Positions 1 to 7,239 are shown, counted from the stretch's first letter. The stretch: DNA of 43,010 nt from RGIG1959 sp045637645 (GCA_045637645.1 JAZTZV010000041.1:1-43010); one strand, 5' to 3'. Notes: a model not told the origin generated them from the sequence alone. Numbers and translations are program-made.

Positions 1-87
1 CAAGGCCACCACCCCACCCACCAACCAAAACCCGCCCCCGTGTCCGGATTCGGAACCCGGCGGCGGTGTTTTTTATGCAGGTTGTCA

Positions 88-2307
88 TCAAGTCAGAGAC
101 AGGAGCATCGCACGCGCATCGGCGGTGTTGATCTTACCATCGCCGTTATAGTCGGCGATGGCGCGTTGATCGTCGTTGAGCTCTTCGCCCGTTACCGTGT
201 CGAGCATCAGCATACGCGCGTCAACGGTCGAGATTTTGCCGTCACCGCTGACGTCGCCCGTTTCACCCTTGGGTTGCTCGGTCAGCGAGCCGTTGGAAGT
301 TGCGCCGTCTTTCACATACACGACATCTTCGACGCGAGATGCTTGCAACGCTTTGAGCGTCAACGAACCGGGGGCGGTCAAGGTGATCGTCACACTCTTG
401 ATTTGGCTGTTGTCGACCGCGCCGCCGTTCCACTCATAATAGCCGGAGAGGTTCATGTCCACCACGTGATTGCCGGCAGGCAGAGCGTTAAACTCACCTT
501 CCAAGCCGAACACATTGAAGTATTCGTCTTTCAAGTTCATCACAGCGTTGCCGTTGCCGTTGGTGAGTTCCACCGACACGTTGAAGTCTGCCGTCGCGTT
601 GACATCCATCAACAGATTGGTCATTTGCGAAGGATTGATGCTGTCGTTGACGTTCATTTTGATGCTGTAGCCGTTTTCACTCGTAGCATTCATCGTCAGC
701 GTGCCGTCGTTGTAAGTGTAACTGCCTGCACCCGACAATTGGGTGATGTCGCTGTTCATGATCGTTTTGTGCGCGTCGGGTAAATCGAATTTCGGCGTGA
801 ATTTCAAGTCATAGAGCTTCACATACGAATCGAGTTCGCCGATAACAAAATAAGTCACGCGCGTGAATTTCACGTTGCCGCTTGCGGGGGCATGACCGAT
901 GTTACGGATGTAAGAACCAATATTATAGAAGCCTTCCAGCTCACCTGCAGGGAAGTCGGTTTCCGTGAGGTTGGCGACATCCGACAACTTCAGTTCGCGA
1001 GATTTGCCGTCTTTGTCGAGGTAGGTCAACATCACGTTGAACTGCGCGGTGCCGTCTTTTTTAACGTACAAGTACGTATCGTTGACGGAATCGAAACTGT
1101 TTTCATATTCCATGTACGCCGACGGCCACGTCCACTCGCCTGCGCTTCCCGCGCCGTTATACATCGTAACCGAACTGTAAGAATCGTCGTTCCAATACGG
1201 CCAAATGGCGCCGCCTGTGTCAAACTCGATCAACTGCAATTGTTGGGAGTTGGGCATCAAATTGTTTTGCGCGCCCCAGTATTGCTCTTCCCACTTCGCG
1301 TACAGCGTGAAGTCGTACGGAACAGGAGTGCCGAAGGTGTAGGGGTCGGTCAACTCGGGATTGCAGTACCAACCCGCGAAGTTAAACGCATATTTCGTCG
1401 GAGCCGCAGGAGCCGCAAAGCCCTCGCCCTCTTTCACCTTCACAGGACTCACCGCAGAGCCGCCGTTGGTTTCGAACGAGACGGTATGTTTGGGATCCAG
1501 CGGGCTGTCGACCGTTTGCGCACCTGCGGCGTATTGCTCGAGGTAGCTCCAGAAGATCTGCCAGAAATAGCCGTCACGACCGCTCTTGTTTTGACCCGCG
1601 GGGGTGAACTTGTTGGTGGCTTCGTTGTACGTTGCACGCATTTGCATCGGGCAGTCCTTACCCGCGTTGCCGTATTGCTGTGCATCGTAGTGTTGCTTAA
1701 CGGCGGTTCTGTAATCCAAACCGTGACGCGCGCAAAGCACCGCCACCAGATACGCCGTGTTTTTCATCGTTTGGTCGAATTGGTTCTCGTACCACTTCAT
1801 AATGGCGGTACCATCCGACCACTTCTCGCCGCCGAACGTTTCGGTCGCGGGGAAGTTGTTCACGCACATCTCAATGCCGATCGAGTTACTGCTCGAAATC
1901 GGGTTGGTGGATGTGCCGGCGTGACCCGCAAACTTGTTGTCGGGCACACCTTGGTAAATCTCTTTGTTGTCAACCGTGTAGTGCCACGCGGCGGTGGTAC
2001 TGGTTTTGTTGGTGTTGGTGTGCACGTTCTTGGCGTTTGCCGTGCCGACGTATGTGCCGGTGTTGTGGACCATAATGTACTTCAGGTTGAACGAACGCGT
2101 GCTCAACGAGCTACGGAAATCCACCGTCACCTTCGTCTCAGCATCGGTTCCCGCACCGAGGGTGTAGGTTGTGTTGTTGGTTTTGCCGTTATGCGACGGC
2201 ATCACATAAGGTGCCGCCGACACCTTCGCGGGCAGGATCGCCGACAAAGGCAACATCATCACAATCATGACAGCGCATAACACACAAGATAACAGGCGTT
2301 TGGTCAT
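88..2307 (-). CDS. Secreted N-acetylmuramoyl-L-alanine amidase with InlB-type repeat and C-terminal dockerin
   Basis: Predicted to cleave the amide bond between N-acetylmuramic acid and the stem peptide outside the cell. A signal peptide covers about residues 1-32. An Amidase_2 domain (about 72-225) shows the zinc ligands of the family: His81 (MVHNTG), His206 (KQHYD) and Cys219 (KDCP). A Listeria-Bacteroides (InlB B-type) repeat follows at 274-340 (FETNGGSAV through LYAKW). Then comes a long module (about 345-665) also present in the CHAP protein at 11695 and partly in the GH25 protein at 33799. A type I-like dockerin closes the protein (684-739) with two calcium loops, GDVSGDGKISTVDAR and DYNGDGKINTADAR. 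The ATG is preceded by AAAGGA about 11 bases upstream and by a good promoter at 2352-2380. No clear terminator is visible before the left window edge. Catalytic family is sure; the role of the middle module is unknown. Confidence 0.9.
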   Translation of the reverse strand: MTKRLLSCVLCAVMIVMMLPLSAILPAKVSAAPYVMPSHNGKTNNTTYTLGAGTDAETKVTVDFRSSLSTRSFNLKYIMVHNTGTYVGTANAKNVHTNTNKTSTTAAWHYTVDNKEIYQGVPDNKFAGHAGTSTNPISSSNSIGIEMCVNNFPATETFGGEKWSDGTAIMKWYENQFDQTMKNTAYLVAVLCARHGLDYRTAVKQHYDAQQYGNAGKDCPMQMRATYNEATNKFTPAGQNKSGRDGYFWQIFWSYLEQYAAGAQTVDSPLDPKHTVSFETNGGSAVSPVKVKEGEGFAAPAAPTKYAFNFAGWYCNPELTDPYTFGTPVPYDFTLYAKWEEQYWGAQNNLMPNSQQLQLIEFDTGGAIWPYWNDDSYSSVTMYNGAGSAGEWTWPSAYMEYENSFDSVNDTYLYVKKDGTAQFNVMLTYLDKDGKSRELKLSDVANLTETDFPAGELEGFYNIGSYIRNIGHAPASGNVKFTRVTYFVIGELDSYVKLYDLKFTPKFDLPDAHKTIMNSDITQLSGAGSYTYNDGTLTMNATSENGYSIKMNVNDSINPSQMTNLLMDVNATADFNVSVELTNGNGNAVMNLKDEYFNVFGLEGEFNALPAGNHVVDMNLSGYYEWNGGAVDNSQIKSVTITLTAPGSLTLKALQASRVEDVVYVKDGATSNGSLTEQPKGETGDVSGDGKISTVDARMLMLDTVTGEELNDDQRAIADYNGDGKINTADARAMLLSLT

Positions 2308-2351
2308 ACGTTTTCAAATCCTTTCTGTTTTCGCAATCTCTCACAAATAGC

Positions 2352-2380
2352 ATTATACAAGATTTTTCATGTATCGTCAA
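2352..2380 (-). promoter_or_regulatory. Sigma-A promoter of the amidase gene
   Basis: On the minus strand TTGACG (2375-2380) and TATAAT (2352-2357) are separated by exactly 17 bases. The start codon at 2307 lies about 38 bases downstream of the expected start of transcription. Confidence 0.75.
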
Positions 2381-2448
2381 CGCGCCTTTGATAAATTTGT
2401 CAAATTCACTTCACTTTGGTATTATTTTTGGTGATAATTCACAACAAA

Positions 2449-2478
2449 CAAAAAGAAGGCCTCGCGCGGAGACCTTCT
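2449..2478 (-). terminator. Terminator of the branching enzyme gene
   Basis: Read on the minus strand, AGAAGGTCTC and GAGGCCTTCT form a stem around CGCGC and are followed by TTTTTG. It begins about 20 bases after the stop codon of the glgB-type gene. Confidence 0.8.
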
Positions 2479-2496
2479 TCTTTATACTATATAACA

Positions 2497-4500
2497 TTAT
2501 CTTTTGCTTTTCTTCAACACCACAACACTGCGCGACGGCAAGTAGCACGGGAAGCCGACGCGACCGTCCTCCGTTTGTACCGCTTTATAGCGATAAGATT
2601 TATCGATTCGGTCAAAGCCTCCGTATTGCGCATCATCCGACGACAACACCACATCGTACATGCCGCGTTTGCCGACGGGAACAAAATAGCCTTCGAAGGA
2701 TTTCGTCGGGTGGAAGTTGAATGCAAACGCCACATCGCCGATCGTGTACATGATGACCTTGTCGTCCTGACCGATCCAGCGACTTTGCACCTTTTCCCCG
2801 AGAAGATCTTCTTCTTTGATGAGCGCGATCATCACTTTGTCGAAATCGTTCAGCTCACAATAGCGCAAATCGCGATTGTCAACCAAACTCCATTGACGAC
2901 GGCAATAGTGGTAACTCCAACCGTTGCCCTCGCGCGGGAAGTCGATCCATTCGGGATGACCGAACTCGTTACCCATAAAATTGAGATAGCCTTCGCCTGC
3001 AAGGGTTGCCGTCAACAAACGAATCATTTTATGAAGCGCGATGCCGCGATCGATCACGGCACTTTCCCCCGCTTTGTTCATCGCGCGGTACATTTCCGCG
3101 TCACACAAACGGAACATGATCGTTTTGTCACCGACGAGTGCTTGGTCATGCGATTCGCAATAGCCGATGCTCTTTTCGCGTACGCGACGCCCCGTCAATT
3201 CATACCACAATTTGAACATATCCCAGTTCTCGTCGCTGTATTCCTTGATCGTTTTGATCCACAAATCCGGCACACCCATCGACAGGCGGTAATCAAAGCC
3301 GATGCCGCCTTGCGCGATCGCCAAGCACATGCCGGGCATACCCGACATATCCTCCGCAATCGTAATGGCGTTGGGGTTGACGTGGTGGATCAATTCGTTG
3401 GCAAGCTGGAGATAGGTCACCGCTTCGGTGTCGGTGTTCATCGAGAAATACATCTCATAGCTCGAGAATGCGCTTCCGAGTCCGTGGTCGTGATACAGCA
3501 TCGAGGTCACGCCGTCAAAGCGGAAACCGTCGAAATGCAACACATCCATCCAATATTTCAAGTTCGATAACAGGAAGTGCAACACTTCGTTTTTACCGTA
3601 GTTGAACAGCTTAGTGCCCCATGCTTGATGTTCACCGCGACCGCCTTCATGGAAGAATTGATACACCGTGCCGTCAAATTCGTTGAGACCTTCGTTGGTG
3701 TTTTTGACGGCGTGCGAATGAACGACATCCAGTAACACCGTAATGCCCATGCCGTGCGCGGCATCAATGAGTGCTTTCAAATCGCGACTGTTGCCGTAGC
3801 GCGAGGAGGCGGCAAAGAAATTGGACACTTGATAGCCGAACGACCCGTAGTACGGATGCTCCATGATCGCCATGATTTGAATGGTGTTGTAGCCGAGGTC
3901 TTTGATGCGCGGGAGAACATTCTCTTGGAACTCACGATAGGAACCGACCGCGCCCTTCTCCTGCGCCATGCCGATGTGGCATTCGTAGATCAGCGGCGTG
4001 TCCGCCGGAACAAACGATTCGTCCGTCCACGGAAACGGCATCAACGTATCTTCCACCTCGGCGCACCACATATATGTCACGGGATCTTGCACCACACGCG
4101 TCGCATACAGCGGAATGCGGCGAAGCATTTGTCCGTCATGATGTACGATCGCTTGCACCTTTTGTCCGACGCACAGCGTATCCTCGCCGTCCAAATACAA
4201 TTCGAAAACACCGTTTTCAAGCGCGGTCATCGGGTGACTTTCGGTGTTCCAATCGTTGAAATCACCCGTCAAAAACATCGCTTGTGCGGCGGGTGCCCAT
4301 TCACGGTAGACCCAACCGTTTTCGGTGCGGTGAAATCCGAAATATTCGTGACCGTTGGCAAAATCCAACAGCGATTTGGTTTTGCCGCCGACCAGTTCTT
4401 TCTTTTTGGCGGCGTAATTATCCATACGCTTTTGCAGATCTGTTTCAAATGGTGCCAGTGTCGGATCGATCTCCAAAATTTTCAGCGGTGTCTTCGCCAT
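2497..4500 (-). CDS. glgB: 1,4-alpha-glucan branching enzyme, eukaryotic-type GH13
   Basis: Transfers alpha-1,4 chains to alpha-1,6 positions during cytoplasmic glycogen synthesis. The 667 residues contain an N-terminal CBM48-like segment (YREWAPAAQAMFLTGDFNDW), then the GH13 barrel with the four conserved regions: DVVHSH (I), GFRFDGVTSM (II, nucleophile Asp), IAEDMSG (III, acid/base Glu) and ESHDQALVGDK (IV). The DGVTSM and SHDQALVGDK forms are those of eukaryotic GBE1-like branching enzymes; classical bacterial GlgB differs and has a longer N-terminus. Length fits the eukaryotic-type group (about 700). The start MAKTPLK follows GGAGGGGAC. No other glycogen gene is adjacent, so it is a single-gene unit with its own promoter (4567-4595) and terminator. 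Confidence 0.93.
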   Translation of the reverse strand: MAKTPLKILEIDPTLAPFETDLQKRMDNYAAKKKELVGGKTKSLLDFANGHEYFGFHRTENGWVYREWAPAAQAMFLTGDFNDWNTESHPMTALENGVFELYLDGEDTLCVGQKVQAIVHHDGQMLRRIPLYATRVVQDPVTYMWCAEVEDTLMPFPWTDESFVPADTPLIYECHIGMAQEKGAVGSYREFQENVLPRIKDLGYNTIQIMAIMEHPYYGSFGYQVSNFFAASSRYGNSRDLKALIDAAHGMGITVLLDVVHSHAVKNTNEGLNEFDGTVYQFFHEGGRGEHQAWGTKLFNYGKNEVLHFLLSNLKYWMDVLHFDGFRFDGVTSMLYHDHGLGSAFSSYEMYFSMNTDTEAVTYLQLANELIHHVNPNAITIAEDMSGMPGMCLAIAQGGIGFDYRLSMGVPDLWIKTIKEYSDENWDMFKLWYELTGRRVREKSIGYCESHDQALVGDKTIMFRLCDAEMYRAMNKAGESAVIDRGIALHKMIRLLTATLAGEGYLNFMGNEFGHPEWIDFPREGNGWSYHYCRRQWSLVDNRDLRYCELNDFDKVMIALIKEEDLLGEKVQSRWIGQDDKVIMYTIGDVAFAFNFHPTKSFEGYFVPVGKRGMYDVVLSSDDAQYGGFDRIDKSYRYKAVQTEDGRVGFPCYLPSRSVVVLKKSKR

Positions 4501-4518
4501 GAAAGTCCCCTCCTACAT

Positions 4519-4550
4519 GGCAAACCAATCGGCCTTTCGCCGTGTTTGCC
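4519..4550 (-). promoter_or_regulatory. Leader hairpin just upstream of the branching enzyme ribosome binding site
   Basis: GGCAAAC (4519-4525) pairs with GTTTGCC (4544-4550), and inside it CGGC pairs with GCCG. The hairpin lies in the 5' leader between the promoter and the GGAGGGG ribosome binding site. A role in mRNA stability or translation is inference only. Confidence 0.45.
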
Positions 4551-4566
4551 TTTTCTTACACCGTAT

Positions 4567-4595
4567 AGTATAACATACTCTTTTGAAAATCACAA
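4567..4595 (-). promoter_or_regulatory. Sigma-A promoter of the branching enzyme gene
   Basis: On the minus strand TTGTGA (4590-4595) and TATACT (4567-4572) are 17 bases apart. The resulting leader is about 60 bases and holds a hairpin. The rest of the 4501-4846 gene-free stretch (about 4600-4780) shows nothing I recognise. Confidence 0.65.
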
Positions 4596-4784
4596 GATTT
4601 TTAGGATATTTTCCTAAAATTTGACATTTAACACACAATTCATTTTCGCTATTTGTACAAGGAGTCTGTCGTTTCGACATTATCGCGCACCGCTCTCCTC
4701 TTTTACGATCCTCCTAAACCATACTTCCACTTACAAAAGTACGCCTTCACGTCGAAAATTTTTGAATTTTTTCAAAAAAACCTA

Positions 4785-4813
4785 TTGACATTTCAAATAA
4801 AGTCCGCTATAAT
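4785..4813 (+). promoter_or_regulatory. Perfect consensus promoter of the tRNA-Val gene
   Basis: TTGACA (4785-4790), 17 bases, TATAAT (4808-4813): an exact sigma-A consensus, as expected for a stable RNA gene. A small perfect hairpin (GTTCCG, loop TTG, CGGAAC; 4821-4835) lies between it and the mature tRNA and would be in the 5' leader removed by RNase P. Confidence 0.9.
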
Positions 4814-4846
4814 AGCGTACGTTCCGTTGCGGAACGAATTGAATAT

Positions 4847-4922
4847 GGACGATTAGCTCAGCTGGTAGAGCATCCGCTTGACGTGCGGAGGGTCAGCGGT
4901 TCAAGTCCGTTATCGTCCACCA
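4847..4922 (+). tRNA. tRNA-Val (anticodon GAC), CCA encoded
   Basis: Cloverleaf read by eye: acceptor GGACGAT with ATCGTCC, D arm GCTC/GAGC, anticodon stem TCCGC/GCGGA around loop TTGACGT (anticodon GAC), T arm with loop TTCAAGT, discriminator A at 4919 and encoded CCA at 4920-4922. The last bases of the gene also form the left end of a long terminator palindrome (4917-4964). Confidence 0.95.
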
Positions 4923-4964
4923 ACAAAAAGACCAAGTCGAAAGACTTGGTCTTTTTGTTGGTGG
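4917..4964 (+). terminator. Terminator palindrome overlapping the tRNA-Val 3' end
   Basis: A perfect 22 bp inverted repeat (4917-4938 and 4943-4964) with a GAAA loop. The left arm starts inside the tRNA acceptor/CCA end; the right arm contains CTTTTT and ends in GTTGGTGG, the first bases of the hairpin-array repeat that follows. The inner ACCAAGTC/GACTTGGT with CTTTTTG is a normal intrinsic terminator. Confidence 0.85.
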
Positions 4965-5177
4965 AAATGAAGCGCACCTGACGGTGCATGAAACATGAAG
5001 TCGCCTGACGGCTATGAAGCGTGCCTGTGGCACATGAAAAGACAATGTGCGCTTCGCTTCATGCGAACGTAAGTGAGTGCTTCATGGCGGCAAAGCCACC
5101 GCTTCATATCGGCGAAGCCGATGCTTCATTTACAAAACCAATTCCTTGTGCTATACTGACAGCGAAGGTAGGTGCTT
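4957..5177 (+). repeat. Hairpin-array repeat, copy 1
   Basis: About 221 bases, roughly 95% identical by eye to 5732-5950. It starts GTTGGTGGAAATGAAGC. The left half has several ATGAAG(C/T) words separated by small palindromes (GCACC-TGAC-GGTGC; CGCC-TGAC-GGC; GTGCC-TGT-GGCAC). The right half has four inverted words (G)CTTCAT separated by GGCGGC-AAA-GCCACC and ATCGGC-GAA-GCCGAT. So the whole unit can also fold as one large inverted repeat. It ends with a promoter (5129-5157) and an AAGGTAGGTGCTT segment in front of the next gene. It is preceded by a terminator whose right arm overlaps its first bases. Confidence 0.85.
5129..5157 (+). promoter_or_regulatory. Promoter carried by repeat copy 1
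   Basis: TTTACA (5129-5134), 17 bases, TATACT (5152-5157). The same promoter is present at the same place in copy 2, so it belongs to the repeat and not to the gene behind it. Confidence 0.65.
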
Positions 5178-5200
5178 CAAGTATAGAGAGGTGATTGTGT

Positions 5201-5680
5201 ATGACCGAAAACAGCGTCTGGAAAAAAGCGCAAACCGTTTCACTTCAAGTAGCTGATCATATTAAACCTGAATTGGATATCGGTTTTGATAAACAAGTGC
5301 CTGAAAATGTGCGAAATGAACTTCGCGCGTTTGTGGAGTGGATGGAATCGAACTATACCATTCCGATTACTCTGTGGGTGGATTTTGAGTATAAACATTA
5401 TTTGATCCGACGGGACGGCAAACGAGTCGGTTATCTCTTTTATTGGTCAGATTTTCATACCTACCCCGTCTTTGACAACGAAGAAGATGTACCTATACTT
5501 CGCCTTCCTGTTCGCACAGAACATAGCACGATTGAAGGCATTCTCGGTTCCTTTATCGAAGGACTGCTGAATTATTACGCGTGGATATGCAATGAGATCG
5601 ACGGATATAAAACTAACATCTGTGATGCGGATGAAATTTTACAAGAGTATTTGCGGTTTCGGAATCCATCCCGTATCTAA
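5201..5680 (+). CDS. Hypothetical protein, cargo between two hairpin-array repeats
   Basis: I do not recognise a family. The 159-residue product is soluble-looking, with no signal peptide or membrane segment. It is acidic at the N-terminus, has an aromatic-rich centre (WVDFEYKHYLIRRDGKRVGYL; then YWSDFHTYPVF) and a helical C-terminus (EGLLNYYAWICNEI). The centre resembles a small beta-sheet fold. The ATG at 5201 is chosen because GAGAGGTG ends 7 bases upstream; an in-frame TTG at 5195 is a poorer choice. Its promoter lies inside repeat copy 1, and its terminator palindrome merges into repeat copy 2. Its base composition is more AT-rich than the flanking housekeeping genes. It appears to be expressed as an isolated cassette. 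Confidence 0.75.
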   Translation: MTENSVWKKAQTVSLQVADHIKPELDIGFDKQVPENVRNELRAFVEWMESNYTIPITLWVDFEYKHYLIRRDGKRVGYLFYWSDFHTYPVFDNEEDVPILRLPVRTEHSTIEGILGSFIEGLLNYYAWICNEIDGYKTNICDADEILQEYLRFRNPSRI

Positions 5681-5692
5681 ATACGTCCGACG

Positions 5693-5740
5693 AGCCAACG
5701 AAAAAAGCAAGCCGAATGCCTTGCTTTTTTCGTTGGTGGA
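5693..5740 (+). terminator. Terminator leading into repeat copy 2
   Basis: CCAACGAAAAAAGCAAG and CTTGCTTTTTTCGTTGG form a 17 bp perfect stem around CCGAATGC, with the T-run inside the right arm. As at the tRNA, the right arm ends in GTTGGTGG and fuses with the start of the hairpin-array repeat. The inner hairpin GCAAGCC-GAAT is nearly the same as at 11361. Confidence 0.85.
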
Positions 5741-5950
5741 AATGAAGCGCACCTGACGGTGCATGAAACATGAAGTCGCCTGACGGCTATGAAGCGTGCC
5801 TGTGGCACATGAAAAGACAATGTGCGCTTCGCTTCATGCGAGCGTAAGCGAGTGCTTCATGGCGGCAAAGCCGCCGCTTCATATCGCATAGCGATGCTTC
5901 ATTTACAAAATCAATTCCTTATGCTATACTGACAGCAAAGGTAGGTGCTT
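5732..5950 (+). repeat. Hairpin-array repeat, copy 2
   Basis: Second full copy, 219 bases. The left half is identical to copy 1. The right half differs at a few single bases, and one hairpin is replaced: ATCGC-ATA-GCGAT (5883-5895) where copy 1 has ATCGGC-GAA-GCCGAT (5108-5122). The stem is kept although its sequence and length changed. GGCGGC-AAA-GCCGCC is perfect here but has one mismatch in copy 1. It ends with the same promoter (TTTACA 5902-5907, TATACT 5925-5930) and AAGGTAGGTGCTT just before the four-helix-bundle gene. Confidence 0.85.
5902..5930 (+). promoter_or_regulatory. Promoter carried by repeat copy 2
   Basis: TTTACA (5902-5907), 17 bases, TATACT (5925-5930), identical in both boxes to the promoter in copy 1. 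It is placed 25 bases before the four-helix-bundle start codon. Confidence 0.65.
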
Positions 5951-5954
5951 GAAT

Positions 5955-6311
5955 ATGCGCGACGATAAATTATCAGTACAGTCCATGGATTTTGCGGTTT
6001 CGATTATCAATCTTGTGAAATACCTGAAAGAGAATAAGGAACATATTATTGCTAACCAAATCGGCAGAAGCGGAACAAGTATCGGCGCAAACATCCGTGA
6101 AGCACAATACGCCCACGGTAAGGCGGATTTTATCGCAAAATTGCAGATTGCGTTAAAAGAAGCAAATGAAACAGGGTACTGGCTGGAATTGTTGGTCAAG
6201 ACAGGGTATATTACAGAAGATCAATATAAATCATTAGATACCGTATGCACGGGACTTCGTGCGATGCTCGTCTCCTCCATCAACACCGCCAAGCAAAATG
6301 CTTTCAAATAA
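5955..6311 (+). CDS. Four-helix-bundle protein (23S rRNA intervening-sequence / bAvd-like family)
   Basis: A 118-residue all-helical protein with the hallmarks of the TIGR02436/S23 family: an N-terminal MDFAVSIINLVKYL helix, the QIGRSGTSIGANIREAQYA turn, the SKADF-like GKADFIAKLQIALKEANE helix and WLELLVKTGYI. Relatives are found inside 23S rRNA intervening sequences and as accessory variability proteins (Avd) of diversity-generating retroelements, where a basic pentameric bundle binds nucleic acid and the reverse transcriptase. There is no reverse transcriptase or variable repeat here. The start ATG at 5955 follows AGGTAGGTG by 7 bases; a TTG at 5949 in frame is less likely. The promoter and ribosome binding site are part of repeat copy 2, so this protein may act on the repeats; that is inference. 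Confidence 0.9.
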   Translation: MRDDKLSVQSMDFAVSIINLVKYLKENKEHIIANQIGRSGTSIGANIREAQYAHGKADFIAKLQIALKEANETGYWLELLVKTGYITEDQYKSLDTVCTGLRAMLVSSINTAKQNAFK

Positions 6312-6314
6312 ATT

Positions 6315-6361
6315 CAGCCCCGAATTCAAGGAGTTTTCTCCTCGGATTTGGGGTTTTTTTG
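6315..6361 (+). terminator. Terminator of the four-helix-bundle gene
   Basis: CCCCGAA pairs with TTTGGGG and AAGGAG with CTCCT around TTTT, followed by a run of seven T. It separates the cassette from the operon downstream. Confidence 0.8.
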
Positions 6362-6418
6362 CTTTCTTTCAAAAAAATATTTGTTAAATGATTGTGTCTT
6401 ACGGCAACCATTTGTTGA

Positions 6419-6447
6419 TTGACGGTTATCAAATGCGGTGGTATAAT
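6419..6447 (+). promoter_or_regulatory. Promoter of the 6469-11309 operon
   Basis: TTGACG (6419-6424), 17 bases, TATAAT (6442-6447). It lies downstream of the far-upstream in-frame ATG at 6388, which therefore cannot be the start of the methyltransferase. Confidence 0.8.
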
Positions 6448-6468
6448 CAAGTTAAAGGCGGTGATAGC

Positions 6469-7239
6469 ATGCATAGTTGGAACGCAACAACTTACTTACA
6501 ATTTAAAAATGAGCGTACGCGACCTGCTGTGGATTTGGTGAGTCGTATCCCGATCGATGATCCGAAAATGGTACTGGATATCGGTTGCGGGCCCGGCAAC
6601 AGCACCGCTGTTTTGCGCAAGCGTTTCTCGAACGCAAAGATCATCGGCATTGACAATGCGCCCGAGATGATTGTCAAAGCCAAAGAAACCTATTCAGATA
6701 TGACATTTCTCTGTGTTGGTGCAGACGAATACATCGCCACAACCGATGAAAACTTTGATGTGGTGTTTTCAAACGCGTGTATGCAGTGGTTGCCCAATCA
6801 CAAGACGTTGCTCCCAAAATGGATGGAACTTGTGAGAGAGGGCGGCATACTCGCTGTGCAAATGCCGAACAATTACAACGAGCCGATTCATCGGATTATT
6901 GAAGCGCTGACCACGAGCGAGAAATGGCGACCGCATTTCCGTTCGATGCGTGAAAAATACATGTTATCGATCGGTGAATATTACGATTGTTTGTCCGAAT
7001 GTTCGGAACATGTAGACTTGTGGGAAACCGCGTATTATCATACCCTGTCATCCTATCAAGATTTGCTTGAATGGTATCGCGGCACAGGGCTTCGTCCGTA
7101 TTTGGAGCAATTGGGCGACAAAGAACGGCAAAACTTTGAAGCCGAGTTTCTTTCCGCCATCAGAGATGCCTATCCGATGCAGACGGATGATACTATCTTG
7201 TTCCGCTTTCCGAGATTGTTTTTTATAGTCAAAAAATAA
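6469..7239 (+). CDS. Trans-aconitate 2-methyltransferase-like SAM methyltransferase
   Basis: A class I S-adenosylmethionine methyltransferase resembling Tam, which methyl-esterifies trans-aconitate in the cytoplasm. The N-terminus (SWNATTYLQFKNERTRPA) follows the Tam pattern closely. SAM motif I is VLDIGCGPGNST (35-46), followed by the acidic loop IIGIDNAPEMI and the FSNACMQWLPNH motif. The start at 6469 (256 residues) is chosen because AAAGGCGGTGA precedes it, the promoter ends at 6447, and it gives the family N-terminus. It is the first gene of a tight seven-gene operon. Substrate is inferred; a related small acid is possible. Confidence 0.82.
   Translation: MHSWNATTYLQFKNERTRPAVDLVSRIPIDDPKMVLDIGCGPGNSTAVLRKRFSNAKIIGIDNAPEMIVKAKETYSDMTFLCVGADEYIATTDENFDVVFSNACMQWLPNHKTLLPKWMELVREGGILAVQMPNNYNEPIHRIIEALTTSEKWRPHFRSMREKYMLSIGEYYDCLSECSEHVDLWETAYYHTLSSYQDLLEWYRGTGLRPYLEQLGDKERQNFEAEFLSAIRDAYPMQTDDTILFRFPRLFFIVKK

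Noticed and set aside
892..2280. Long plus-strand reading frame of 462 codons opposite the amidase
   Set aside because: Composition is Arg/His/Val-rich as expected for an antisense shadow of a coding gene; the minus strand carries clear domains and a promoter.
4957..5950. CRISPR array suggested by the repeated ATGAAGC/GCTTCAT words
   Set aside because: The words are 6-7 bases, in both orientations, with palindromic spacers of unequal length and no cas genes; this is a hairpin array, not a CRISPR.
5955..6311. Diversity-generating retroelement suggested by the Avd-like protein
   Set aside because: No reverse transcriptase, template repeat or variable repeat is present nearby.
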